From the NCBI RefSeq assembly GCF_009907385.1, contig NZ_JAAATR010000049.1:62001-126000 (forward strand): a DNA stretch of 64,000 bases. Reading direction: 5' to 3'. This DNA is from Atlantibacter hermannii. GTDB taxonomy: Bacteria; Pseudomonadota; Gammaproteobacteria; Enterobacterales; Enterobacteriaceae. A program made the translations under genes and the position numbers. The notes below the pieces were generated by a model. The model had not been told where the DNA came from. It ran no database searches and saw nothing but the letters and a program-made list of their open reading frames with translations. Positions within the stretch are counted from its first letter, which is position 1, and every line of letters begins with the position of its first letter. This document shows, one piece after another, positions 1-9,416 of this stretch.

Positions 1-3000
1 CCCGCTCGACCTCTCGACGCCATACCCCATTACGCTCAGCAGCGTCACGCTGAATAACGTTAACGTGCGTATCGATGACACCACGGTATCGGTAATGGAT
101 TTCGCGTCCGGCCTTAACTGGCAGGAACGCAACCTGACACTGACGCCAACTACCTTACAGGGGCTGCTCATCGCCCTGCCGAAAGTCGCGGAAGTTGCCC
201 AGGAAGAGGTGGTTGAACCGAAGATTGAAAATCCGCAACCGGATGAGCTGCCGCTGGGTGAGACGCTCAAACAGCTGTTCTCGAAGCCGGTGCTGCCAGA
301 GATGACCGACGTCCATCTGCCGTTAAACCTGACCATTCAATCGTTTCGCGGCGAGCAACTGCGTTTAACGGGCGATACCGACGTTACCATTAACTCAATG
401 CTGCTTAAAGTCAGCAGCGTGGACGGGCTTGCCACTCTCGATGCGCTGGATATTGATTCCACCCAGGGCACGGTTAACGCCACCGGACGCGCCGAGCTGC
501 GCAACAACTGGCCGGTGGATATCACCCTCAACAGCACCCTGAACGTCGATCCGATTAAAGGCGAAAAGGTCAAAATCAAAGTGGGCGGGGCGTTGCGCGA
601 ACAGCTGGAATTCGGCGTTAACCTATCCGGCCCGGTAGATCTGGTGCTGCGCGGGCAGACTAAGCTGGCGGAAGCGGGCCTGCCGTTGAATCTGGATATC
701 ACCAGTGAGCAGCTTTACTGGCCGTTTACCGGAGAAAAGCAGTATCAGGCGGACGATCTCAGGCTCAAGCTGACCGGGAAAATGACCGACTACACCCTGA
801 GCTTCCGCACGGCGGTGAAGGGCGCGGAAATCCCGCCCGCCACGATTACCCTGGACGCCAAAGGCAACGAGCAGAATATCAACCTGGATAAGCTGAAAGT
901 GGCGGCGCTGGAAGGCACCACTGAACTGAAGGCGCTGCTCGACTGGCAACAGGCTATCAGCTGGCGCGGCGAGTTAACGCTCAACAACATCAACACCGCC
1001 AAAACCTGGCCGGACTGGCCGGCGAAGCTGGATGGCTTAGTGAAACTGCGCGGCAGCCTGTACGGCGGCAGTTGGCAGGTGAACGTGCCGGAACTCAGGC
1101 TGGCGGGCAACGTCAAACAGAACGCCGTGAAAGTGGAAGGGCAGCTCCAGGGCAACAGCTATATGCAGTGGGTGATCCCCGGGCTGCACGTGGCGCTGGG
1201 ACGCAATACCGCCGACATTAAAGGCGAGCTGGGCGTGAAGGAGCTGGAGCTGGACGCCAGTATCGACGCGCCAAATCTGGATAACGCCCTGCCGGGTTTA
1301 GGCGGTACGGCTAAAGGACTGGTGAAGATCCGCGGGACGGTGGAAGCGCCGCAGGTGCTGGCGGACATTACCGCCCGCAATCTGCGCTGGCAGGAACTGT
1401 CGATTGCCCAGGTACGCGTCGACGGCGACATCAAATCCACCGATCAGATTGGCGGCACTCTGGACGTGCGCGTAGAGCGTATTGCCCAGCCGGGGCTGAA
1501 TATCGCGCTGGCGACCATCAACGCCAAAGGCAGCGAAAAGGAGCATCAGCTGGCGCTGCGGGTGCAGGGCGATCCGGTTTCCGGGCAGCTTAATCTGAAG
1601 GGGAGCTTCGACCGCGCGGAACAGCGCTGGCGCGGCACGCTGGAAAATACCCGTTTCGAAACGCCGGTCGGCCCGTGGTCACAAACCCGCGCGATTGCGC
1701 TGGATTACCACGGCCAGGAGCAAAAAATCAATATCGGCCCGCATTGCTGGACCAACCCCAATGCGCAGCTTTGCCTGCCGCAGGCGGTAGATGCGGGTGC
1801 GGCAGGCCATGCCGTGGTGGAGCTTAACCGCTTCGATCTGGCGATGGTGAAACCGTACCTGCCGCCGGAAACCCGGGCGAGCGGCGTGTTCACCGGCAAA
1901 GCCGATGTCACGTGGGACACCACCAAAGAAGGGCTGCCGCAGGGCAGCGTGACGCTGGATGGCCGTGGCGTACGGGTGACGCAAATCGTTAACGGCAACG
2001 CGCTGCCGGTGGCCTTTGATACCCTGAGCCTGAACGCCGCGCTGCGCAACAATCAGGCGGAGCTGGGCTGGCTGCTGCGGCTGGCGGGCAACGGGCAGTT
2101 CGACGGCAACGTGCAGATTGCCGATCCGCAAAACCGCCGCAACCTGTCCGGCAACGTCAATATCCGCAACTTCTCGCTGGCGATGGTCAATGCCATTTTC
2201 TCGCGTGGCGAAAAAGCGGCGGGGTTGTTAAACGCCAACTTACGGCTGGGTGGCAACGCGGCGCAGCCGCAGCTGTTTGGTCAGATGCAGTTGACCGGCG
2301 TGGATATCGACGGCAACTTTATGCCGTTTGATATGCAGCCAAGCCAGCTCTCTATGGCCTTCAACGGTATGAGTTCCACGCTGCAAGGCGTGGTGAATAC
2401 CCGACGTGGGCAGATCAACCTGAACGGCGACGCCGACTGGAGCCAGATTGACAACTGGCGCGCGCGGGTGGCGGCGAAGGGCGATAAAGTCCGTATCAGC
2501 GTGCCGCCGATGGTGCGGCTGGATGTGTCGCCGGACGTAGTGCTGGAAGCGACGCCGAGCCTGATCACTCTGGATGGCCGGGTTGACGTGCCCTGGGCGC
2601 GCATCGTGGTGCATGAGCTGCCGGAAAGCGCGGTGGACGTTTCCAGCGATGAAGTGATGCTGGACGCGCAACTGAAGCCGGAAAGCGCGCCGACGGCGGC
2701 GATCCCCATCAACAGTAATCTGACGGTTCATGTCGGTAATAACGTGCGGATGGACGCTTTCGGCTTACGGGCGCGTCTGACCGGCGATCTAAAAGTGGCG
2801 CAGGATAAACAGGGGCTGGGCTTAAACGGCCAGGTCAATATTCCGGAAGGGCGTTTCCGCGCTTACGGGCAGGATCTGATCGTGCGTAAAGGCGAACTTT
2901 TGTTCTCCGGTCCGCCGGATCAGCCGTTATTAAACATAGAAGCAATCCGAAATCCTGAGGCCACGGAAAACGATGTGACCGCTGGGGTGAGGGTCACCGG

Positions 3001-3412
3001 TACCCCGGACGAACCGAAAGTAGAGGTATTCTCAGACCCGGCAATGTCGCAACAGGAGGCGCTTTCCTATCTGTTGCGCGGCCAGGGGCTTGAGAGCGGA
3101 CAGAGCGATAGCGAAGCAATGACCTCAATGCTGGTTGGTCTGGGGGTTGCACAAAGTGGTCAGGTTGTGGGTAAAATCGGCGAGACGTTTGGCGTCAGTA
3201 ATTTGGCGCTGGATACCCAGGGAGTTGGCGACTCCTCGCAAGTAGTGGTCAGCGGCTATGTACTGCCGGGTCTGCAGGTGAAATATGGCGTAGGTATTTT
3301 TGATTCTCTGGCGACGCTTACGCTGCGTTATCGCCTGATGCCTAAGCTATATCTGGAAGCGGTGTCTGGCGTAGATCAGGCACTCGATTTGCTCTATCAG
3401 TTCGAGTTTTAG
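1..3412 (+). CDS. tamB: TamB, translocation and assembly module inner-membrane subunit (5' truncated by window edge)
   Basis: Reading frame 2 is open from the first base, so the gene starts outside the window. About 1,136 residues are present; E. coli TamB has 1,259, so roughly the first 120, including the N-terminal membrane anchor, are missing. The visible part is a long repetitive beta-rich (AsmA/DUF490-type) sequence ending in the conserved C-terminal TamB domain, with a terminal aromatic residue (LLYQFEF). Known role: spans the periplasm from the inner membrane and works with TamA in outer-membrane protein insertion and phospholipid transport. The stop lies 2 nt before the ytfP start, so the two are probably cotranscribed. 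Confidence 0.96.
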   Translation, partial: PLDLSTPYPITLSSVTLNNVNVRIDDTTVSVMDFASGLNWQERNLTLTPTTLQGLLIALPKVAEVAQEEVVEPKIENPQPDELPLGETLKQLFSKPVLPEMTDVHLPLNLTIQSFRGEQLRLTGDTDVTINSMLLKVSSVDGLATLDALDIDSTQGTVNATGRAELRNNWPVDITLNSTLNVDPIKGEKVKIKVGGALREQLEFGVNLSGPVDLVLRGQTKLAEAGLPLNLDITSEQLYWPFTGEKQYQADDLRLKLTGKMTDYTLSFRTAVKGAEIPPATITLDAKGNEQNINLDKLKVAALEGTTELKALLDWQQAISWRGELTLNNINTAKTWPDWPAKLDGLVKLRGSLYGGSWQVNVPELRLAGNVKQNAVKVEGQLQGNSYMQWVIPGLHVALGRNTADIKGELGVKELELDASIDAPNLDNALPGLGGTAKGLVKIRGTVEAPQVLADITARNLRWQELSIAQVRVDGDIKSTDQIGGTLDVRVERIAQPGLNIALATINAKGSEKEHQLALRVQGDPVSGQLNLKGSFDRAEQRWRGTLENTRFETPVGPWSQTRAIALDYHGQEQKINIGPHCWTNPNAQLCLPQAVDAGAAGHAVVELNRFDLAMVKPYLPPETRASGVFTGKADVTWDTTKEGLPQGSVTLDGRGVRVTQIVNGNALPVAFDTLSLNAALRNNQAELGWLLRLAGNGQFDGNVQIADPQNRRNLSGNVNIRNFSLAMVNAIFSRGEKAAGLLNANLRLGGNAAQPQLFGQMQLTGVDIDGNFMPFDMQPSQLSMAFNGMSSTLQGVVNTRRGQINLNGDADWSQIDNWRARVAAKGDKVRISVPPMVRLDVSPDVVLEATPSLITLDGRVDVPWARIVVHELPESAVDVSSDEVMLDAQLKPESAPTAAIPINSNLTVHVGNNVRMDAFGLRARLTGDLKVAQDKQGLGLNGQVNIPEGRFRAYGQDLIVRKGELLFSGPPDQPLLNIEAIRNPEATENDVTAGVRVTGTPDEPKVEVFSDPAMSQQEALSYLLRGQGLESGQSDSEAMTSMLVGLGVAQSGQVVGKIGETFGVSNLALDTQGVGDSSQVVVSGYVLPGLQVKYGVGIFDSLATLTLRYRLMPKLYLEAVSGVDQALDLLYQFEF

Positions 3413-3414
3413 CA

Positions 3415-3759
3415 ATGCGAATATTTGTCTACGGTAGTTTAAGACGCAAACAAGGCAACAGCCACTGGATGACCAACGCCCAGTGGCTGGGCGATCACAC
3501 GGTAGAGAACTACCAGTTGTTCAGCATTGGTCACTATCCCGGCGCGGTGCCGGGCGAAGGGCAGGTGTTGGGTGAAGTGTATCGCATTGATGCCAGTACT
3601 CTTGCCGAGCTGGATGCCCTGCGCACGAAAGGGGGGGAATACCGGCGTCAGCTGATCCAGACGCCCTACGGCAGCGCCTGGATGTATGTTTACCAGCGGC
3701 CAGTAGAAGGCCTGACCCGCATAGAAAGCGGCAACTGGCTGGACAGAGAACAGTATTAA
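3415..3759 (+). CDS. ytfP: YtfP, gamma-glutamylcyclotransferase-fold protein
   Basis: This 114-residue protein has the AIG2/GGCT-like opening MRIFVYGSLRR, with the YGSL loop that binds gamma-glutamylamine-type substrates in the superfamily, and is about the same length as E. coli YtfP. The physiological substrate is not established. The ATG is 2 nt after the tamB stop, suggesting translational coupling. It converges on ppa with a shared terminator between them. In K-12 the chpSB toxin-antitoxin locus lies between ytfP and ppa; it is absent here. Confidence 0.93.
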   Translation: MRIFVYGSLRRKQGNSHWMTNAQWLGDHTVENYQLFSIGHYPGAVPGEGQVLGEVYRIDASTLAELDALRTKGGEYRRQLIQTPYGSAWMYVYQRPVEGLTRIESGNWLDREQY

Positions 3760-3770
3760 AAAAACAAAAA

Positions 3771-3797
3771 CCGCTTCCTTCAGGAAGCGGTTTTTTT
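3771..3797. terminator. Bidirectional intrinsic terminator between ytfP and ppa
   Basis: A GC-rich hairpin with arms CCGCTTCC and GGAAGCGG and a 4-nt loop is flanked by an A-run on one side and seven T on the other. It can therefore stop transcription from both convergent genes. Confidence 0.9.
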
Positions 3798-3833
3798 ATG
3801 CACGCCGTAATAAAAGGCGTAAACAAAGAAAAC

Positions 3834-4364
3834 TTATTTCTTCGCAGCGCGTTCGAAAGAGGCAACGATTTCCGCTTTAGCGGCTTCAGCGTTATCCCAG
3901 CCGTCCACTTTCACCCATTTGCCTTTCTCGAGATCTTTATAGTGCTCGAAGAAGTGGGCGATCTGCGCTTTCAGCAGTTCCGGCAGGTCGTTCACGTCTT
4001 TAATGTGATCGTACTCTTTGCTCAGTTTCGTGTGCGGAACCGCAACCAGCTTGGCGTCTTCGCCTGCTTCGTCAGTCATTTTCAGCACGCCAACCGGACG
4101 GCAGCGGATCACAGAACCCGGCTGCAGCGGGTACGGCGTCGGGACCAGCACGTCAACCGGGTCACCATCCAGAGACAGGGTGTGGTTAATGTAACCGTAG
4201 TTGCACGGGTAGAACATCGCGGTAGACATGAAACGGTCAACGAACAGCGCGCCGCTGTCTTTGTCGATTTCATATTTGATCGGGTCCGCATTAGCCGGGA
4301 TTTCGATAACTACATAGATGTCTTCTGGCAGATCTTTACCAGCAGGCACGTTGAGTAAGCTCAT
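3834..4364 (-). CDS. ppa: Inorganic pyrophosphatase (type I, soluble)
   Basis: Hydrolyses pyrophosphate to two phosphates in the cytoplasm, driving biosynthetic reactions forward; hexameric and Mg-dependent in E. coli. The protein is 176 aa, identical in length to E. coli Ppa, if translation starts at MSLLNVPAG. An upstream in-frame ATG ten codons earlier is not supported by the family length. The signature DGDPVDVLV carries the metal-binding aspartates. Monocistronic: it converges on ytfP and diverges from ytfQ across a 400-nt gap. Confidence 0.97.
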   Translation of the reverse strand: MSLLNVPAGKDLPEDIYVVIEIPANADPIKYEIDKDSGALFVDRFMSTAMFYPCNYGYINHTLSLDGDPVDVLVPTPYPLQPGSVIRCRPVGVLKMTDEAGEDAKLVAVPHTKLSKEYDHIKDVNDLPELLKAQIAHFFEHYKDLEKGKWVKVDGWDNAEAAKAEIVASFERAAKK

Positions 4365-4525
4365 GTCTGTTTCCTTTAACTGTATGGCAAACAATGCCGG
4401 GTATTATAGCCAAATGCGCCTGAAAGTCCTGGACTGTTTTCGTTGCCGTCTTCGAAAACCCGCGTCTTATGTCACCGAATTACGGCTGAATAATCCATAA
4501 ACTCAGCCGCTTTCTGAATAAATTT

Positions 4526-4541
4526 TTGTAACCGTTTACAA
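4526..4541. promoter_or_regulatory. Probable LacI/GalR-type operator upstream of ytfQ
   Basis: TTGTAACCGTTTACAA is a 16-bp near-perfect palindrome with the central CG typical of LacI/GalR-family operators (compare TGTAAnCGnTTACA). It lies about 220 nt upstream of the ytfQ start in the 400-nt ppa-ytfQ gap (4365-4764). A sugar-responsive regulator such as GalR or GalS is plausible for a galactofuranose transporter; the assignment is inference from the motif. Confidence 0.55.
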
Positions 4542-4675
4542 AGTAAGATTTTTACCCGGTCAGAAGCAAAAAAATCTCACTAATCCGCGACCTGGCGCAG
4601 GGTCGAAAAGTCGCTACCCCGCTCACACTCTTGCGTTCTCACGCTAATAACCTTTATGTAACTTTTTTGAATTGT

Positions 4676-4698
4676 GATGTAACGCATTTTGTTACATC
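4676..4698. promoter_or_regulatory. Inverted repeat in the ytfQ promoter region
   Basis: GATGTAAC and GTTACATC form a perfect 8-bp inverted repeat with a 7-nt spacer. A further ATGTAAC copy lies two helical turns upstream (4656-4662). A -10-like TATAGT follows at 4709-4714, so the repeat covers the likely -35 region, where an activator or repressor could act. The left arm overlaps a CRP-like half site (TGTGA at 4674-4678). The rest of the ppa-ytfQ gap holds only AT-rich promoter DNA; no small gene was seen. Confidence 0.4.
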
Positions 4699-4764
4699 CC
4701 TTATTGTCTATAGTTTTCCCGCAGGTGGAGATTTAATCAACAATAACCCTACGAGGATTCACTT

Positions 4765-5721
4765 ATGTGGAAGCGCTTACTTCTGGTCACAGCAGTTTCG
4801 GCAGCCATGTCGTCTATGGCAATGGCCGCCCCCTTAACCGTGGGTTTTTCTCAGGTAGGTTCTGAATCAGGCTGGCGCGCAGCGGAAACCAGCGTGGCGA
4901 AAAGCGAGGCTGAAAAACGCGGTGTTACGCTGAAGATCGCGGACGGCCAGCAGAAACAGGAAAACCAAATTAAAGCCGTCCGTTCATTTATCGCTCAGGG
5001 CGTTGATGCCATCTTTATCGCCCCGGTTGTGGCAACAGGTTGGGAGCCGGTGCTGAAAGAAGCCAAAGAGGCGGAAATCCCGGTGATCCTGCTGGACCGT
5101 AATATCGATGTAAAAGACAAATCGCTGTATATGACCACCGTCACTGCTGACAACGTGCTGGAAGGCCGTCTGATTGGCGACTGGCTGGTGAAAACCCTCG
5201 ACGGTAAACCCTGTAATGTGGTTGAACTCCAGGGCACCGTGGGGGCGAGCGTAGCGATCGACCGTAAAAAAGGCTTTGCCGAAGCTATCGCTAAAGCGCC
5301 GAACGTGAAAATCATCCGTTCGCAATCCGGCGACTTTACCCGTAGTAAAGGGAAAGAAGTCATGGAGAGCTTTATCAAGGCTGAAAACAACGGCAAAAAC
5401 ATCTGCATGGTTTACGCCCATAACGACGACATGGCTATCGGCGCCATCCAGGCCATTAAAGAAGCAGGCCTGAAACCGGGCTCTGATATTCTGACCGGCT
5501 CCATCGACGGCGTTCCGGACATCTTTAAAGCGATGATCGACGGCGAAGCCAATGCCAGCGTTGAATTAACGCCGAACATGGCTGGCCCGGCATTCGATGC
5601 GCTGGAAAAATTCAAAAAAGACGGCACCCTGCCTGAGAAAACCACCATCACCAAATCTACGCTGTTCCTGCCGGATACCGCGAAAGAAGAGCTTGAGAAG
5701 AAAAAAGGCATGGGCTACTAA
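4765..5721 (+). CDS. ytfQ: YtfQ, periplasmic galactofuranose-binding protein
   Basis: Solute-binding protein of the YtfQ-YtfR-YtfT-YjfF ABC importer, for which galactofuranose binding is established in E. coli. The 318-aa length equals the E. coli protein. An N-terminal signal peptide (K-R, hydrophobic stretch, AMA cleavage site at about residue 22) is followed by a ribose-binding-type periplasmic domain (PLTVGFSQVG; LLDRNID; GSIDGVPD). A GAGG ribosome-binding site precedes the ATG. It is first in the operon, and a hairpin separates it from ytfR. Confidence 0.96.
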   Translation: MWKRLLLVTAVSAAMSSMAMAAPLTVGFSQVGSESGWRAAETSVAKSEAEKRGVTLKIADGQQKQENQIKAVRSFIAQGVDAIFIAPVVATGWEPVLKEAKEAEIPVILLDRNIDVKDKSLYMTTVTADNVLEGRLIGDWLVKTLDGKPCNVVELQGTVGASVAIDRKKGFAEAIAKAPNVKIIRSQSGDFTRSKGKEVMESFIKAENNGKNICMVYAHNDDMAIGAIQAIKEAGLKPGSDILTGSIDGVPDIFKAMIDGEANASVELTPNMAGPAFDALEKFKKDGTLPEKTTITKSTLFLPDTAKEELEKKKGMGY

Positions 5722-5734
5722 GCCAGCCACACAC

Positions 5735-5756
5735 AAGGCTCTCCCCGGAGAGCCTT
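5735..5756 (+). terminator. Intercistronic hairpin between ytfQ and ytfR
   Basis: AAGGCTCTCC and GGAGAGCCTT form a 10-bp stem with a 2-nt centre, followed by only a short T-run (TTTTGCT). This fits a partial terminator or mRNA-stabilising hairpin that keeps binding-protein levels above those of the membrane components, as in other binding-protein ABC operons. Confidence 0.6.
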
Positions 5757-5789
5757 TTGCTCTACTGACACGCTTTTCGGAGTCCGGTG

Positions 5790-7292
5790 ATGCAAACACA
5801 ACAACATCAGGAAATCTTGCGCACCGAAGGGCTGAGTAAAGTCTTTCCGGGGGTAAAAGCGCTGGATCACGTCGATTTTAGCTTACGGCGTGGCGAAATT
5901 ATGGCCTTGCTGGGGGAGAACGGCGCAGGCAAGTCCACATTGATTAAGGCCCTCACCGGCGTGTATCAGCCCGATGGCGGTACCGTGTGGTTAGAGGGCC
6001 AAACCATCCGCCCGAAAAATACCGCCCACGCCCAGCAGCTCGGCATCGGGACGGTGTACCAGGAAGTGAACCTGCTGCCGAATATGTCGGTAGCGGATAA
6101 TCTGTTTATTGGCCGCGAACCGAAGCGCTTCGGTTTGCTGCGCCGCAAAGAGATGGAAAAGCGCGCCACGGCGCTGATGGGATCCTACGGCTTCAGCCTG
6201 GACGTGCGCGAGCCGCTCAACCGCTTCTCCGTCGCCATGCAGCAAATCGTGGCGATCTGCCGCGCCATCGATTTATCCGCCAAAGTGCTGATCCTCGATG
6301 AACCCACCGCCAGCCTGGATACCAAAGAAGTGGAGATGCTGTTTACCCTGATGCGCCAGCTGCGCGATCAGGGCGTCAGCCTGATCTTCGTTACCCATTT
6401 TCTGGACCAGGTGTATGAAGTGACCGACCGCATTACCGTGCTGCGCAACGGCAAGTTTATCGGCACCCGCGACACCAAAGATCTCCCGCAGATCGAACTG
6501 GTGAAGATGATGCTGGGCCGCGAGCTGGATCAGAACGCGCTGCAACGCGCCGGGCGCACATTGTTGAGTGAAAAACCGGTGGCGGCATTTAAAGACTACG
6601 GCAAAAAAGGCGTGATTGCGCCGTTCTCGCTGGAGGTTCGCCCCGGTGAAATTGTCGGCCTGGCGGGGCTGTTAGGCTCCGGGCGCACCGAAACCGCTGA
6701 AGTGATCTTTGGTATCAAGCCCGCTGACAGCGGCAACGCGCTAATCAAAGGCAAACCGCAGGCGCTGCGTTCGCCACACCAGGCCTCTTGCCTGGGGATT
6801 GGCTTTTGCCCGGAAGATCGCAAAACCGACGGAATTATTGCCGCCGCCTCGGTGCGCGAAAACATCATTCTGGCGCTCCAGGCCCAGCGCGGCTGGCTGC
6901 GACCGATCCCCCGGCGCGAGCAAAACGATATTGCCGAGCGCTTTATTCGCCAACTGGGCATCCGCACGCCGAGCGCCGAGCAGCCGGTGGAATTTTTGTC
7001 CGGCGGCAATCAGCAAAAAGTGCTGTTGTCGCGCTGGCTGCTGACGCGTCCGCAGTTCCTGATCCTCGATGAACCCACGCGCGGTATCGACGTCGGCGCG
7101 CATGCCGAAATTATCCGTTTGATCGAAACGCTGTGCGCCGACGGGCTGGCGCTGCTGGTTATCTCGTCGGAACTGGAAGAGCTGGTGGGGTATGCCGACC
7201 GGGTGATCATCATGCGCGACCGGGAACAGGTGGCGGAAATCCCGCTTGAAGAGCTGTCCGTCAGCGCAATTATGAATGCCATCGCGGCATAA
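5790..7292 (+). CDS. ytfR: YtfR, galactofuranose ABC transporter ATP-binding protein (tandem NBD)
   Basis: Energises galactofuranose import. The 500-aa protein, the same length as E. coli YtfR, holds two fused ATPase domains of the RbsA/MglA type. The N-terminal NBD has an intact Walker A (GENGAGKS, about residue 40) and Walker B (LILDEPTASLD) but a degenerate signature (FSVAMQQ). The C-terminal NBD has a degenerate P-loop (GLLGSGRTE), an intact LSGGNQQ signature and LILDEPTRGID. An in-frame GTG just upstream (5787) is less likely than the ATG at 5790. Confidence 0.96.
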   Translation: MQTQQHQEILRTEGLSKVFPGVKALDHVDFSLRRGEIMALLGENGAGKSTLIKALTGVYQPDGGTVWLEGQTIRPKNTAHAQQLGIGTVYQEVNLLPNMSVADNLFIGREPKRFGLLRRKEMEKRATALMGSYGFSLDVREPLNRFSVAMQQIVAICRAIDLSAKVLILDEPTASLDTKEVEMLFTLMRQLRDQGVSLIFVTHFLDQVYEVTDRITVLRNGKFIGTRDTKDLPQIELVKMMLGRELDQNALQRAGRTLLSEKPVAAFKDYGKKGVIAPFSLEVRPGEIVGLAGLLGSGRTETAEVIFGIKPADSGNALIKGKPQALRSPHQASCLGIGFCPEDRKTDGIIAAASVRENIILALQAQRGWLRPIPRREQNDIAERFIRQLGIRTPSAEQPVEFLSGGNQQKVLLSRWLLTRPQFLILDEPTRGIDVGAHAEIIRLIETLCADGLALLVISSELEELVGYADRVIIMRDREQVAEIPLEELSVSAIMNAIAA

Positions 7293-7304
7293 GGAGGGCT
7301 CTTG

Positions 7305-8321
7305 ATGACTCGTTCAGTGCCGGACGTGGGCGCGCCAAAGCGCCGTTTCCGCTGGCCGCAGGGAATGCCGCAACTGATAGCGTTGCTGCTGGTATTGCTG
7401 GTCGACAGTATGGTGGCAAACCATTTCTTCCAGATTGTGGTCCAGGATGGGCGCCTGTTCGGCAGCCCGATTGACATCTTAAACCGTGCCGCGCCCGTCG
7501 CGCTGCTGGCCATTGGCATGACGCTGGTGATCGCCACTGGGGGGATCGACCTGTCGGTTGGCGCCATCATGGCGATTGCCGGAGCGACAGCGGCGTCATT
7601 AACCGTTGCGGGTCATAGCCTGCCGGTGGTGCTGCTGGGCGCGCTTGGCGTTGGGGTGCTGGCCGGATTGTGGAACGGCATCCTGGTCGCAGTGCTAAAA
7701 ATCCAGCCGTTTGTCGCGACGCTGATCCTGATGGTGGCCGGGCGCGGCGTAGCGCAGCTGATCACCTCCGGGCAAATCGTCACGTTCAACTCGCCCGCGC
7801 TCTCTTTCCTGGGCAGCGGCTCGCTGTTGTTTTTCCCTACGCCGGTGATTATCGCGTTGGTAACGCTGATCGTGTTCTGGTTGTTCACCCGCAAAACCGC
7901 CCTCGGCATGTTTATCGAAGCGGTGGGGATCAACATTCGCGCGGCGAAAAACGCCGGGGTGAATACCCGCCTGATGGTGATGCTGACATACGTGCTCAGC
8001 GGCCTGTGCGCCGCCATCGCCGGGATTATCGTCACCGCGGATATTCGCGGGGCGGACGCCAACAACGCCGGTCTCTGGCTGGAGCTGGACGCCATCCTCG
8101 CGGTGGTGATCGGCGGCGGTTCGCTGATGGGCGGGCGCTTTAATATTGCCCTCTCGGTGGTGGGCGCGTTGATTATCCAGGGGATGAACACCGGTATTTT
8201 GCTGTCCGGTTTCCCGCCAGAGCTGAACCAGGTGGTGAAAGCGGTGGTGGTGCTATGCGTGCTGATTGTTCAGTCACCGCGCTTTATTAGTCTGTTACGT
8301 CGGAGACGCCGCGATGATTAA
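7305..8321 (+). CDS. ytfT: YtfT, galactofuranose ABC transporter permease
   Basis: Inner-membrane permease of the RbsC/AraH family, 338 aa, with about ten hydrophobic helices and the family loop around GGIDLSVGAIMAI, about 85 residues in. An AAGGAGGG ribosome-binding site overlaps the ytfR stop and is well spaced for the ATG at 7305 rather than the TTG one codon earlier. The 3' end overlaps the yjfF start by 8 nt (ATGATTAA), indicating translational coupling of the two permeases. Confidence 0.95.
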   Translation: MTRSVPDVGAPKRRFRWPQGMPQLIALLLVLLVDSMVANHFFQIVVQDGRLFGSPIDILNRAAPVALLAIGMTLVIATGGIDLSVGAIMAIAGATAASLTVAGHSLPVVLLGALGVGVLAGLWNGILVAVLKIQPFVATLILMVAGRGVAQLITSGQIVTFNSPALSFLGSGSLLFFPTPVIIALVTLIVFWLFTRKTALGMFIEAVGINIRAAKNAGVNTRLMVMLTYVLSGLCAAIAGIIVTADIRGADANNAGLWLELDAILAVVIGGGSLMGGRFNIALSVVGALIIQGMNTGILLSGFPPELNQVVKAVVVLCVLIVQSPRFISLLRRRRRDD

Positions 8322-9315
8322 ACGTAACTTACCGCTGATGATTACCCTGGCGGTGTTTGTGCTGGGTTACCTCTACTGCCTGACGCAGTTCCCCGGTTTC
8401 GCCTCCACGCGGGTGATTTGCAACATCCTGACTGATAACGCCTTCCTGGGGATTATCGCCGTCGGGATGACCTTTGTGATCCTCTCCGGCGGCATTGACC
8501 TGTCGGTCGGCTCGGTGATTGCCTTTACCGGCGTGTTCCTGGCGAAAGCCATCGGCTACTGGGGCATATCGCCGCTGCTGGCGTTCCCGCTGGTACTGGC
8601 GATGGGCTGCGCCTTCGGCGCGTTTATGGGGTTGCTGATCGACGCGCTGAAAATCCCGGCGTTTATCATCACCCTCGCCGGGATGTTCTTCCTGCGTGGC
8701 GTCAGCTATCTGGTGTCCGAAGAGTCGATTCCGATTAACCACCCGATTTACGACACGCTCTCCAGCCTCGCCTGGAAAATCCCCGGCGGCGGACGCTTAA
8801 GCGCCATGGGGCTATTGATGCTTGGCGTGGTGGTGATTGGCATTTTCCTCGCGCACCGCACCCGCTTCGGCAACCAGGTTTATGCCATTGGCGGCAACGC
8901 CACCTCTGCGAACCTGATGGGGATTTCTACCCGCAGCACCACTATCCGGATTTACATGCTCTCCACCGGGCTGGCAACCCTCGCGGGCATTGTCTTTTCT
9001 GTCTATACCCAGGCGGGCTATGCGCTGGCGGGGGTAGGGGTAGAACTGGACGCTATCGCCTCGGTGGTGATCGGCGGCACGCTGCTTTCCGGCGGCGTCG
9101 GTACGGTGCTGGGTACGCTGTTTGGCGTGGCGATCCAGGGGCTAATCCAGACCTATATCAATTTTGACGGTACGCTGAGCTCCTGGTGGACCAAAATCGC
9201 CATCGGCATTTTGCTGTTTATCTTTATCGCCCTGCAACGCGGCCTGACCGTGCTGTGGGAAAGCCGCCAGAATGCCGCTGTTACCCGCGTTAACCCGTCG
9301 ATAGCAAAGCAGTAA
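8314..9315 (+). CDS. yjfF: YjfF, galactofuranose ABC transporter permease
   Basis: Second permease of the importer, 333 aa (E. coli 331). It carries the conserved permease motif GGIDLSVGSVIAF and the late VVIGGTLLSGGVGTVLG segment. The start MIKRNLPLM matches the E. coli N terminus; the reading frame stays open 16 codons further upstream inside ytfT, but that extension is not conserved. It is the last gene of the ytf operon. In K-12 the next gene is fbp; here a chemoreceptor and two unknown genes intervene. Confidence 0.95.
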   Translation: MIKRNLPLMITLAVFVLGYLYCLTQFPGFASTRVICNILTDNAFLGIIAVGMTFVILSGGIDLSVGSVIAFTGVFLAKAIGYWGISPLLAFPLVLAMGCAFGAFMGLLIDALKIPAFIITLAGMFFLRGVSYLVSEESIPINHPIYDTLSSLAWKIPGGGRLSAMGLLMLGVVVIGIFLAHRTRFGNQVYAIGGNATSANLMGISTRSTTIRIYMLSTGLATLAGIVFSVYTQAGYALAGVGVELDAIASVVIGGTLLSGGVGTVLGTLFGVAIQGLIQTYINFDGTLSSWWTKIAIGILLFIFIALQRGLTVLWESRQNAAVTRVNPSIAKQ

Positions 9316-9340
9316 CATATTGAAAGTATTGGTGCCTGAT

Positions 9341-9367
9341 TAAACTTTTTCCGGTTAATGCCGATAA
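9341..9367 (+). promoter_or_regulatory. Sigma-28 (FliA) promoter for the chemoreceptor
   Basis: TAAACTTT, 11 nt, then GCCGATAA. This matches the enterobacterial flagellar sigma-28 consensus TAAAGTTT-N11-GCCGATAA with one mismatch and exact spacing. It lies 50 nt before the chemoreceptor start, placing that gene in the late flagellar (class 3) regulon and implying a motile host. Confidence 0.9.
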
Positions 9368-9399
9368 CTCTCTACTGGCTTCACGTGGAGTTATCGGCA
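9359..9399. repeat. Perfect 12-bp inverted repeat overlapping the sigma-28 -10 element
   Basis: TGCCGATAACTC (9359-9370) and GAGTTATCGGCA (9388-9399) are exact inverted copies separated by 17 nt. The left arm contains the whole sigma-28 -10 element. The right arm places a second GCCGATAA on the opposite strand, within the chemoreceptor 5' UTR. Confidence 0.85.
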
Positions 9400-9416
9400 A
9401 CCACCGGGAAATGACT

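Noticed and set aside
3798-4358. Open frame of the same length as ppa on the opposite strand
   Set aside because: ppa is an unmistakable ortholog; the mirror frame has no recognisable domain.
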